This document shows positions 34,701 through 45,570 of a stretch of DNA of 64,000 bases, one piece after another. The position numbers were made by a program, and so were the translations under genes. Position 1 is the first letter of the stretch, and the number at the start of each line of letters is the position of its first letter. This DNA is from Setomelanomma holmii (taxonomy: Eukaryota > Ascomycota > Dothideomycetes > Pleosporales > Phaeosphaeriaceae), in contig ML978288.1 in NCBI GenBank assembly GCA_010015745.1, forward strand, positions 1 to 64,000. Direction: 5' to 3'. The notes beneath the pieces are model-generated. The model made no database searches, was not told the origin of the DNA, and saw only the letters and a list, made by a program, of their open reading frames with translations.

Positions 34701-37700
34701 ATGGCCACCATCAAGCCCATCGAGGGCCGCTCCGTTCACCAAATACAGTCAGGACAGGTTATCGTTGACCTTCAGTCTGTCTGCAAGGAGCTTGTGGAGA
34801 ACAGCCTTGATGCTGGTGGCACTGCGGTCGGTATGCACCACAACCCCGCCACTAGCAACATTTGGAAACCTTGATTGACACACGTCGTAGAGATTCGCTT
34901 CAAGAACTATGGCCTGGATGCCATAGAAGTGCAGGATAATGGACCTGGCATCTCTCCCGCCGACTACGACACAATCGCCCTCAAACACTACACCTCGAAG
35001 CTCGCTTCCTACGATGACCTATCCTCGCTGCAGACGTTCGGCTTTCGTGGCGAAGCTCTCTCTTCGTTATGCGCTCTCTCCAACTTCCACATCGTCACCG
35101 CGAGGCCCAGTGACGGACCAAAGGGCACCAAGCTCGAGTTCGAGCAGTCTGGCAAGCTGAAGGGAACGTCCGTCGCGGCGGCCAAGCAGGGAACCACGGT
35201 TGTAGTGGAGACATTATTTCACAACCTTCCTGTTAGGCGGAAGGAGTTGGAGAAGAACATTAAGCGAGAGTATAACAAGGTGTTACAGTTGCTAAATGCC
35301 TATGCATGCATTAGTGTGGGCGTCAAGTTCTCTGTGAGCAACCTTATACCGAAAGGGTGAGCGGAGGTCAACATAAATGGTCCTATAAGCTCCTGACAGT
35401 CGACAGGAAGAAGACGATTGCATTCTCCACCAACGCAAATTCGAGCACTAGGGATAACATCTCGAACGTGTACGGTGCAAAGACGATCACTGCCTTGATA
35501 CCTCTCGATCTCGAGTTCGAAATGGACCCTTCGAATCGGCCTGGTGCTATACAGAGTGCGCGAAATTGGAGTACACAAGAAGACATAGGCTCAAGAAATG
35601 TCAAAATTGTCGGGCACATATCACGTCCAGTCGTAGGCGAAGGGCGTCAGACTCCAGATCGACAGATGTTCTTCGTGAACTCACGTCCTTGTAATCTGCC
35701 CCAAGTGGCCAAAGCTTTCAACGAAGTGTACAAGTCATATAACATCACGCAGTCAGCGTTTATATTTGCGAATATACAGCTCGACACGAACGCGTACGAT
35801 GTAAATGTCAGCCCAGATAAGAGAACGATCTTACTACATGATCAGACTACTCTTCTGGAGAGCCTGAAGGAGGCGCTGCTAAGTTTATTCGAGAGACACG
35901 ATCAGAGTGTACCCCAAGCCCAGCTCCCTGCAAGGAAGTCGGTCACAGCAGCTTTCAAAACACCTACACTTGTACCGAGAGACAGCACCGAGTCAAGTTT
36001 CGCGGACGACCGTAGTGCCCGTCGTGGGCCTATGACTCACGAGGTGCCTGTCAGAGATCGCGAGGCCGTTCCTTCGACAGAAACAGCTGACGATGATCAT
36101 CTCCCAGGTTTCGTCAAAGCTAGCCTGATGGAAAAATTCGCCGGCCGTGATGCTGAAGACAGGGTCGCCCGACCTTCTGCCAGGCGAAGACGCAACAGCT
36201 CGCCAGGGAACGACAAGACGACCGAAGCGCGAGTGTTTCACCCAAATTTACGACATAAGAGCAGCTCTCCAGAATACACACCTGAGCGTGTAAGCCCACT
36301 ACCACGACAACGCTCTCAGTCTCCCCTGTTTGAGGCGGAACAGGCTGGCTCACCTGTACCCATACGTGCGACACAGCCGTCGAAGGCTGTCCAGGACTTC
36401 AATGCGCGTATGGCACCACAACATCCACGATCACTAGAGCGAGCGAGATCGCCCAGACCTCCCGGCTTTACACCCGTAATAGATCGAGAGGGCCAAGAGC
36501 CAGTTCCATCAATCAAGCGAACCCCACCGAAGTCGCTATCTCAAAGCACCGTACAGAATGCTTTCGATCGGATGCGACCTATGCGAACACCAGCTCAGGA
36601 GGCTACAATCACAGTGGGTGATATGACGACGGTCACAACAATTGGTAGTGCAAGTCACTATCGATCCGCGAAACGCGCTCGCATCCACACGCCAAAGTTC
36701 TCTCTTGATGGCACGCCACTTGATCAAAACCCTAAGCAGCCACTGCTCATGAAGAGCCTGCGAGGTTTTGCAGCGCCCGGTACACAAATGGAGAGCAGCG
36801 ATGACGAAGCCGATGGTGATCAAGACAGCAGTATGCTGGACGCCACAGCGCGTTCCCCGTTGCCACATAAGCGCAAGTCAACCCGCGCTTTTGAAGAACC
36901 TCGTACCGATGACCTTGCGATACCTTCGAGCGCTCCTCCACCTCCACGGACGACAGTCGATACAGGGGCAGAAAACTTAGAGGGAGAGTCAGTGATCGAA
37001 GTTGGCCAAGAAGTCGATCCTGGTGAAGAAGGATCCGATGATGAGTACATCGACGAGGAGAAGAAGAAAGCAAGAGAAGAAGCAAAAATCGCAAAGCTCA
37101 TAGCCGAAGCTGAGGAGGCAGTTGCTCGACCAACGGAAGCGAACCTCAAGCGCGCAAGCAAACTGTTCAAGGTGTCGCAGAATAAGTATCAGACGATCAA
37201 CCTTGAGCAGGTGTTCGAGACGAGTGTGATTTCGATAAGCCAACACCTGCAAAAGCTCAACACTGCTCTCGACGCATCAAGTGCAGAGATCGAGGACAAA
37301 GACCTGCCTGCAAGCATACAGCTGAACAAGGAGGATCCGGAAGAGCGTTTGAGTCTTACGGTGACTAAGAAGGATTTCAACGCGATGCGCATTATCGGCC
37401 AATTCAACCTGGGTTTCATCATCGCCGTGCGACCTCCGACTTCGACCTCCCCAACATCAGATCTCTTCATCATCGATCAGCATGCTAGCGATGAGAAGTA
37501 CAACTTCGAGCGTTTGTCGACTACCACCACGCTAGTTTCGCAGCGCCTCGTCCATCCTCATCCGCTAGAATTGACAGCTGTCGAAGAAGAGCTTATCCTT
37601 GCAAATCAACAAGCCCTCACAGCAAACGGCTTCATTGTCGAGATGAACACCTCAGACGACCTTGATTCAGGGCGTCGTGCAAAGCTAACTTCGCTTCCTA

Positions 37701-38080
37701 TGTCCAAAGAAGTCACTTTCACGCCCACCGACCTCGAAGAATTACTTGCTCTTGTCTTTGATAATCCTCCATCCTCGACGATGTCTACTTCGACGCATAT
37801 TCCTCGCCCTAGCAAGGTTAGAAAATTGCTCGCAAGTCGTGCCTGCAGAAGTTCTGTAATGATTGGAAAGACGCTCAAGACTGCGCGTATGAAGGAGATC
37901 GTGCGGCACATGGGTAGTATGGACAAGCCATGGAGTTGCCCACATGGTCGACCTACGATGAGGCATTTGTTTGGCCTGGAGAAATGGGACGGATGGAGCG
38001 AAGGTGATGGCGTGATTGGAGTCGATAAGATGGGTGGAAGGGCTGACTGGGAAGGGTTTATGAGCAAGTTGAGTCGATAG
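34701..38080 (+). CDS. PMS1: DNA mismatch repair protein Pms1, MutL family
   Basis: Exons 34701-34830, 34891-35356 and 35407-38080 give 1089 residues. The GHKL ATPase domain shows KELVENSLDAG, DNGPGI and GFRGEALSSL. A long disordered, serine/proline-rich linker follows (about residues 350-750). The C-terminal endonuclease domain carries DQHASDEKYNFE, ACRSSVMIG and SCPHGRPTMRHL, the metal-binding motifs of Pms1/PMS2. It works with Mlh1 as the MutL-alpha nuclease in nuclear mismatch repair. The ATG at 34701 is chosen because it gives MATIKPIEGRSVHQIQSG, the conserved start; the ATG just upstream (34691) meets a stop after two codons. Confidence 0.97.
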
Positions 38081-38815
38081 ATCCATCAATCATCCTCTGA
38101 GACATTGCTAGTAACAAAGCGTTGCTATCGACATATTCACCATAGAGAACAAGTGGCTCGAATTGTACACGAAAATACTGCATGGTGTTCCAAGTGACGG
38201 TATATCCTGCGGGGAAAGCGTTCAATACGAAACGAAACTTCGATTGGAGAACGCTGCTCGAGTCAACGGAGTGCAAAACTTTGCAAGCCGCCCATCCATG
38301 ATCGGCTCTCAGCACGTCCTCGTTGGCTATTGACAATCATAGCGTCCTTGCATGCGTCAGATCCAGAAAGAAGCGATCGTGCGTGGATATTCATCAGGAG
38401 AATTTGGTACGGAGGAGCATGCCGTATTCGTACGACTCGCATCAGCCGCTAGGTACCAAAGAAGAAGATTTTTGAGTGCAGATGGATATTTTGGGCATCT
38501 GATCATTGACCCACCGACATTTTGCTTGTAGGCAATCGGAGAATTTACAGTGCGAGCTCTCGAATAGGATGGGAAGGAACACTCGGTGCTAGTCGTTAGC
38601 GGGGTAAGTCCTGCCAAAACAGCTGCAGGGCGCCTTGTTCCTTCGTTTATCTTCTACCTTGCATCTTTAGCAGGATATGTTTCCGACATGATCAAAGGAA
38701 CATGGGGTGTAATAACTCTTTGCATGAGACATTAGCCACGGATGTTCGACACCGAACCTGTCGCTCATTCCGCGACCTCTTTCTTTGATGATCTAGCGCA
38801 CAGCTCGAAGCCACT
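38081..38815. other. Intergenic, PMS1 3' end and regulator promoter
   Basis: About 0.73 kb between two plus-strand genes. Minus-strand frames at 38058-38336 and 38357-38617 show no recognisable motifs. Confidence 0.4.
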
Positions 38816-40543
38816 ATGCCACCAAATATATCTACTATCAGGCGCAAGGTTAAATCGGGGTGTCTCACATGCAAGTAAGTGATACTCAACGTGAAATGCC
38901 CATTGCCTTGCCTGGATGATTCAAGGCCACTTTCTCAGCAATCAAGAACACGCCCTTCATGCTTACCACTTCCGCCTGTTGTTGCCTCACTAACACTAAC
39001 GTGTAGCAGAGCACGGAAAGTCAAATGCGATGAACTGAAGCCCGTCTGCAAACGTTGTCTGAGTACAGGCCGAACGTGTGATGGCTACGGCATATGGGGC
39101 GGCGGTGGAAATGGCTACGAAGACAGGTATTGCTTGCTGAAAACCCAAACCACGTCAGTAAAGGCACCTGCTGCAGCACATATCAGCCTACAGGAAAGCC
39201 AACAAATGAATTGGTTCAAAGACCGGATGTTGCGAAGTGTTTCTGGACTCTTTACTCCAACACTTTGGACGAGACTTGTCATGCCCGCCGCATGGACAGA
39301 ACCCGCCGTATATCACGCCGTTTTGGCGTTGAGTTCAGCTCACCAAGGTACCACTTGTCGCCGACAATGCCTTCTCAGAAAGCAGCACGACTTCACTTTG
39401 CAGCAGTATAATCTTGCCATCCGGCAGCTACAGCCACTACTGACCGGCCGGACTACGTCCTCGGTCACGGTGGTTCTGATAACATGTCTTATCTTCACGT
39501 CTCTGGAGTATGTTAAAAGCAGGTATCAGGTTGCAGCGACCCATCTGGAGAGCGGACTCAAACTCATGAAAAGTGTCAATGCAAATCTGGCCACAAATAT
39601 CTTTGGCCTTGACCTCATCAAGTACTCGGCAAAGTCAACCGTTGACTTGACGATCTTTCAAAGCTTCGCGACTCTACACATACAGGCAGAACTGTTTGGC
39701 AACCACATCTCAGACCCTGCTTTACTCTTACAGCCACTCGATATCGAGATGCCAACTCCAGTATTCGCGAATGTTGAAGAAGCACGATATTCACTTTATA
39801 AGCTCTTTCATGGCATCATCTTGCTTTCCAGGCGGGTACGATCTAGGGGCAGCTCCATCGCTGTGGACGATGTCCAACAACCTGCCCTTGCGCTTCTGCT
39901 GACATGGCGAGCGACATACGAGGCAACATTTATTGATAACTACTCGACTTCTCAACGTGATCGGCTTGCATATACCCTGCTACTAAATTACCACGCTATG
40001 GCCACGACCATCTGCGAGACAGTGACTTCGAATTCCGAAATCATCTACGGGGTTTATACGGATACCTTTGCCTCAATTGTCGAAAGGTCACTTGAGATCT
40101 GGAAAAACAGCACAAGAGATCCAGAGATATGCGGCATGGGAACGCATTGTGACATGGGCTGGATACCACCTCTGTACTTTACTGCGTTGAAGTGCAGAGT
40201 TCGCCCAATCAGAGTGCATGCTATCAGGCTACTCCAGTCGGCAGAGCTTCGAGAGGGCCTCTTTGACTCCGCACTCACAGCCAGCATCGCTGCTAAGGTG
40301 ATGCAGTTGGAAGAATGCAACCCGAACGGCGACTCTTCCACCTGCAACACTTTGACCTTACACGAGGTCCCTCGCTACACCGACCTCGAACACGGTCCAT
40401 TGGAAGAAAATCTTGTCAGTGAAGTGCAAGCCAAGTTACTAGAGGGGAACAAGGTCAGCATTTCCTGCAAGCAACAGGTCACGGACAGAATCATTCGATG
40501 TGCGTTTGATGGAGTGAAGTGGCACGATATTAAGTGTCCGTGA
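38816..40543 (+). CDS. Zn2Cys6 transcription factor
   Basis: Exons 38816-38874 and 39010-40543 give 530 residues. The binuclear zinc cluster is split by the intron: GCLTC in exon 1, then KARKVKCDELKPVCKRC and LSTGRTCDGY. Spacing is C-x2-C-x6-C-x6-C-x2-C-x6-C when the second AG of the TAGCAG acceptor is used. The rest matches the fungal-specific regulator middle region (WTEPAVYHAVLALSSAHQG ... LLRKQHDFTLQQYNLAIRQL). These are nuclear DNA-binding activators or repressors. The target genes are unknown. The neighbouring SDR is convergent, 147 bp away, but there is no sign of a cluster. Confidence 0.88.
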
Positions 40544-40689
40544 ACAGGGACCAGACTCACGACAGTGAACAAGTCGGCCATGTCAATCAAACCACGACAT
40601 AGACTGAAAAGACTGAGAACGACATCCGCACAATATCATCTTGAGCTAGATACGCGGATACTAGTGACCCTTCTCCTCACTGGACGACA

Positions 40690-41770
40690 TCACACTTCAA
40701 CGCCATCGAGCTCCTTCTGTGTCCACTCCCACAACTTTCTCCCGAACTCCTCATCTTTCGACAACTCGCTTCCGTTCCCCACAATACCCACAGGCTCATA
40801 GTACCTGCCACTCTCCACATCTTCTGCCGTAGCTGCCCACAATCCATTCTTAGCGCCCTCTTCAACAGTCACACCAACTTGCGGAGCTATCTCTCTAGCC
40901 AGATACTCGACTTCCGATTCACCACCCACCGCGCCCTTGCTGAACAGCTGCGTCGCCACGTCTTCGGGATGAATCGCAACAGTAACGATGTCCGGATAAT
41001 GCTTCGCGACCTGTCGCGCATACACGACATTCGCGAGCTTGGACTGCGTGTACTTGGAGATACCAGAGATGTCGAGCTGCGCCGATTTGAGCGTGTCGAA
41101 CACGATTCCACCAGGTGGCAGAGCCGCCTTGTGGCCGCGCGAAGAGGTGAAGATGACGCGTGGCGGCTTTTCGGTCGATTTTGCTGTTCTGTGCAGGACG
41201 GGGAGGAGGAGCTTGAGAAGTAAAACGTGGCCGACGTGGTTGGTGCCGAATTGCTTCTCGTAGCCTTCGGTGGTGAGGCCGGGTTTACCGCCCATCTGCC
41301 GCTGCATCAGTACTACTTGACATTTTCGATGATGAGAGTTGGACTTACGATTCCGGCGTTCAGGATCAAGACGTCCAGTTTCTCTGAGCCATTCAATACC
41401 GTCTTTGCAGCGCCCTGAACTAAATCAAAACTCGTCAAATCACACGGAACGAATCTGACATCCACCTTAGGCGCAACTTTCTTGATCTCCTCCACAGCTT
41501 CCTTCCCACTGGCCTCATTCCTCGCAGCGATCCACAATTGCGCTGGCCCATGTTTGGCCAGCTCGAGAGCTGTTTGCTTGCCGATGCCAGCGTTGGCGCC
41601 AGTGACTGGAAGGAGTGAGTGAGAACCTTGAAACAAAGCGGGCTGGATGTACTCAATATGACTTTTCCTGTTTGGGATGGGATGTCGGTGGCAGGATTGA
41701 ATGTGTGAGGGTCGGAGCGCTTGAGATCCTTTGGGATGTTTGCTGCAATTGAGGACGGAGGAGCTGCCAT
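40690..41770 (-). CDS. Short-chain dehydrogenase, retinol dehydrogenase/WWOX-like
   Basis: Exons 41770-41653, 41605-41349 and 41295-40690 give 326 residues. The cofactor motif is TGANAGIGKQTALELAKHG, with the arginine and aspartate positions (AARNE, PCDLTSFD) suggesting NADP(H) use. NAGI and the catalytic YTQSK are present, and the serine lies in VIFTSSRGHK. This is the light-type branch (retinol dehydrogenase 11-14, Tsc13-linked and related fungal SDRs). Substrates in fungi are mostly unknown. A TATA-like element lies upstream at 41892-41899. Confidence 0.9.
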
Positions 41771-42204
41771 TATTTTATGAGATGAAGGTACAATCCAGGA
41801 AGCTAGAGTGAGGATTCAGATCGTCGTACGAAGGAAGGTACAGATTTCTGGTGTATGAGAAATGACTTCATGGTGATAAGTCCTATTTGGGTTTATATAC
41901 AGCGTTTGTAGAATACTCGCCCGCTCGATGTCGTCCGTGGCTAGAAGAAGCATGCGAGAGTCCATCTTCGGTACTCCTCAGAAGACCTTTCCGATCCGAG
42001 CTATCCAATCACAAGCCGGAGAATCCGAGCTTTGCATTAGTAGATCATGTCATATCGCCTGCGAGTAAGTGCGCTGCCCTTCTCCACCCATCACCTCCCA
42101 TTTCCGAGCAGCCCAATAGCACCAAGCACAAAGTTGATCACTATAATCCTTTCGTCATAGATGATCAATGACATCCTACTGGGCATACATCACCGCAGTC
42201 CCTC
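41771..42204. other. Intergenic: SDR promoter and degraded flank of an oxidase relic
   Basis: Apart from the TATA-like site above, the sequence shows no supported gene. The missing C-terminal part of the neighbouring oxidase relic would be expected here, but no trace of it was seen. Confidence 0.4.
41892..41899 (-). promoter_or_regulatory. TATA-like element of the minus-strand SDR
   Basis: Read on the minus strand this is TATATAAA, about 120 bp upstream of the SDR start codon at 41770. It is the clearest TATA-like site in this stretch. Confidence 0.45.
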
Positions 42205-42870
42205 TCACATCCCTCCCTCTACCTCATACCCACCCCAACCGCCTTGGGTGCAGGTTGAGTTTGGATGGGATGTTGGTGGGCAAGAGTAGTTTGAGGCCCA
42301 TTGGGATAGGATGCTTGTTGGGTCGTCGGAGCTGGATGGGTTAGCGTGAGGACTTTCGACGATATTGATACCTCGAAACGAAAGTGATAGATGACCGTCG
42401 CCTTCCACTTTCTACGTGCGAGCTGGGAACAGCACTTGCATGTCCCTACACACCATCACTCCGAAACACTAGACCATATATCCACACCCACTAGTTATCA
42501 AACCACTTACTGCAAATTCTTCCCTGCCCAATTCGCCTTCAGTCCCTCGCCCTTCCGCTCATCATACCCTTCTCCAGCATAACACACGCTCGCCAGTGGC
42601 TTCGGCTTCAACAGCACTCCACCCAGCATGTCATTGAATACAGCCCGATCGTCATCGCTGGGCCCGTCTGGATCGCCTGGGATGGTTCGGCACTGTTGTG
42701 CAGACTTGAGTGGTGACGGGTTTTGCGGAGCCGAAGCGCAGAGCGCTGTTGGTTTGATTGAAGGAGGTGGAAGGGAAGGAGGGGTCGGTGAATTGATCGC
42801 GTTCCCAGTCGAAATTGATGGCCAAGACTCGAGTCAAGAGGATGAAGGAGAGGAAAGTGAACATCAACAT
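42205..42870 (-). pseudogene. Truncated FAD-linked (berberine-bridge-type) oxidase relic
   Basis: Three minus-strand pieces look like the N-terminus of a secreted FAD-linked oxidase. First comes a signal-peptide-like start at 42870 (MLMFTFLSFILLTRVLA). About 50 codons later the frame changes to PGDPDGPSDDDRAVFNDM and CYAGEGYDERKGEGLKANW, ending at a stop near 42507. A third piece follows (DDPTSILSQWASNYSCPPT, then CTQGGWGGYEV). The pieces match, in order, the usual pre-FAD region of this family (FN...L-x-P-L-x-x-VCY, DP-S...CxP). The FAD-binding loop, substrate domain and C-terminus are absent. It is a remnant, not a working gene. The reading is from family memory without an alignment. Confidence 0.6.
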
Positions 42871-43300
42871 TCTGCGCTGTAGGGCCAACTCGTGCTGTAT
42901 AGCATTTCCTACTGTTTTGGTTTGTGGTTCTTAATACCAGTCAGCATACACCTCTCGTCCGCCTTTCGTACCACCCATCTTTGATATCGTACCGTGTTGG
43001 CTGCCGGACTGTCGGGGCCAGCACTAATATCTCTTTCGGCCTAACCTGGTCCCCATCATTAGTAGTACGCTATTGCTGTCACCAGCAATGTGAAGACGTA
43101 TTCGAAGCTGACCGCAGATGGACAAGACGATATCGAGAAATGCTCAACGCGACATGGTATTGACAGATAGGTATAACGAGAAATGGTGAAGGAGTTGCAA
43201 TTCATTGTACAAGATGATCCGTGGAATTTTACACATCCACTCCCTCAACTGACACCAAAGATAAAGTTACACACATGCATGGCAAAGAAGCGATCTCATA
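42871..43300. other. Intergenic, no gene seen
   Basis: About 0.43 kb between the oxidase relic and the stop of the E2 gene, all on the minus strand. The plus-strand frame at 42924-43163 has no support. Confidence 0.4.
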
Positions 43301-45001
43301 TTATAGCAAGAGCTCCAATGGGTTCTCGATCGCCTTCTTCAACTCCCTCATGAACTCGCCGCCAACTGCGCCGTCGACGACTTTGTGGTCAAAGCTGCCA
43401 GTGATGACAATCTGGTCGTCCCACTCGACGCTGGCGAGACCGTCTTCTGAGGGCTCGCCGGGTACTGCGACCTTCTTTGTTGTCCCAATGGCAACAATGC
43501 AGGCTTGTGGGGGGTTGATGACGGCGGTGAAGCGCTCGACGGCGGGGTTCATGCCCATGTTGGAGATGGTGATGGTTCCGCCCTGGTACTCGTCGGGCTT
43601 CAGCTTACCGTCTCTTGCGCGCTTGCCAAGGTCCTTGATTTGTGATGAAATGGCCTGAAGACCGAGACCGTTGACGTTCTTGACGATTGGGGTCATGAGG
43701 CCGACAGGGGTGGAGACTGCGACGGAGACGTCAACAACGTTGTGTTGACGAATGATGACCTTTCCACCATCTTCGCGCCATGACGAGTTGGCAGCAGGGA
43801 CTTTGCGAGCGGCAACAGCGAGAGCCTTGACGAGGAGGTCATTGACAGAAAGCTTGTATGCGCCATTTGCAGACGCGTTCAGGGCTTCGCGGAGCTTGAG
43901 CAGCTTGGAGACGGAAATGTTGGAGGCAACGAAGTAGTGGGGGTTTTGCTGCATGCTCTCGGTCAGGCGGCTGGCAATGACCTTGCGCATGCTGGTGGCC
44001 TCAGTGTCCTCGTATGAAGCAGCGGAGGGAGCACCTGCAGATGCAGGCGCACCACCAGCAGGCTGGTACTTCTCAATGTCCTCCTTTGTGATCTGTCCAC
44101 CCTTGCCAGTGCCCTTGATCGAGCCAATTGGGACACCCTTCTCGAGTGCGAGTTTCTGGACGGCGGGGGAGACGGAAGGCTGGCGCTGGAGGGTGGTCTG
44201 GAGGCGGTCGCCGGTGGACTCGGACTCGATGGCGGCAGGCGCGGGTTCCTCCTTGGCTGGGGGAGCAGTCTTGGAGCCAGAGTCGGCGGGCTCGCTGGCC
44301 TCTGACGCCTCGCCCTTCTTGGAGGGAGTGTCGGGCTTCTTATCCCCTCCGGCATCCTCGATGGAGAAGGACTCGAATGCGGAGACGTCCTCACCCTCTT
44401 CAACAAGGACAGCGATTGGCTGCGGGATATTAGCATTATGATGTTAAACGTACTTCAGCTCCACGATCTTCCTGTCTTGATCTTGCTGCACGCGGTGACT
44501 TACGCTTCCAACTGCGACGTCCTTCTCGCCAGCATCGCGCAGGATCCTGGCAACGGTGCCTTCTTCCTGGAACTCAAAGTCCATCTGTGCCTTGTCTGTC
44601 TCGATCTCGACGAGGACGTCACCAGGAGCTATCGAGTCGCCGACCTTCTTCTGCCATGCGCCAATGTTTCCGGCGGTCATGGTCGGGGACAGCGCGGGCA
44701 TGCTGATGACGGTGTGCGAGGGGAAGGCTGGAGAAATTCGGGGTCAGCATGGAGCGTCATATCGTCAGGTGTACGGCTTTCAGGAGCTCACATTTGGAGG
44801 CATAGTAGCGAGCGAGAGCAGCCAGAGCTGGGGTGCGTCTGCTGTATCTGCGTGTCAGCGAAGCTCCAGGTCATCTCCAGGAGGCACTCACGCGGCGGAC
44901 TCGGAACATCTCGACGTCGCAAGGGCGCCTCGCAGCGCAATTGACCCCCTCGAGCTCAATTGAGACCCGGCGCGGGACAGCAGTGTCGTGGCAGCAGGCA
45001 T
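43301..45001 (-). CDS. LAT1: Pyruvate dehydrogenase E2, dihydrolipoamide acetyltransferase
   Basis: Exons 45001-44892, 44847-44792, 44727-44504 and 44419-43301 give 502 residues. The N-terminus is a mitochondrial presequence rich in arginine, serine and alanine (MPAATTLLSRAGSQLSSRGS). One lipoyl domain follows (MPALSPTMTAGNIG ... EIETDKAQMDFE, with the modified lysine in DKA). Next come an alanine/proline linker, an E1/E3-binding domain (SPAVQKLALEKGVPIGSIKGTGKGGQ read in two parts) and the catalytic core. The active-site motif near the C-terminus is FDHKVVDGAVGGEF, with histidine and aspartate present. It transfers acetyl groups to coenzyme A in the mitochondrial matrix. Length and domain order are normal. 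Confidence 0.95.
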
Positions 45002-45570
45002 TGTGACGGGATGCGCTGTGTTTTATGCTGGGCAGTCAGGTACGGGAAAAAGGCGCGACCTGAAGGTGAGGAAGGTGCGAGCTGCGTTAAGGGAGAGCAG
45101 TGCACGCGCAGGCGCTTTGCGGGCTTCAGTTGGGATGATGGGAGTGTTGTCGCTCAACAGAAAAGTTTAGCCCAGAGGAGCTGTTGGAGATCCGTCGGGC
45201 GGTGTCAAGCCCGAGAAGGTCTGGCGCTGAGCAGGGGAGCGGGCGGGCCATCAGCCACAGCTAGCAGCCTTGCAGCCACTGGAAGCCACACGGCGCGCAT
45301 GCAAGCTGGTCGCCAGGGTACGTAACGTTACCTCAACGAGTAAGGAGGCTGATGCGAAGACACTTTGTCATCTCGAAGCACGCGCAGCAGAATTGCTCAT
45401 TATTCACTCCTTTGGCTGCCTGCACTGCATTGGGACAGTGCGACCCGCGTGGCTTCACCTTTCTGCCCTGCTCCTTCCGCCATGGTCGCTGCGAGAGGCC
45501 CCGCCAGACGCTGAACGACGGTGCTCCCAGAAATATCCGGAGCTTGTGAATAGCTGCCAGCACGCCCGCC
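45002..45570. promoter_or_regulatory. Divergent promoter region between LAT1 and SEC7
   Basis: The start codons of LAT1 (minus) and SEC7 (plus) are 569 bp apart with no gene between them. Frames crossing this stretch are antisense to the flanking genes. Confidence 0.5.
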
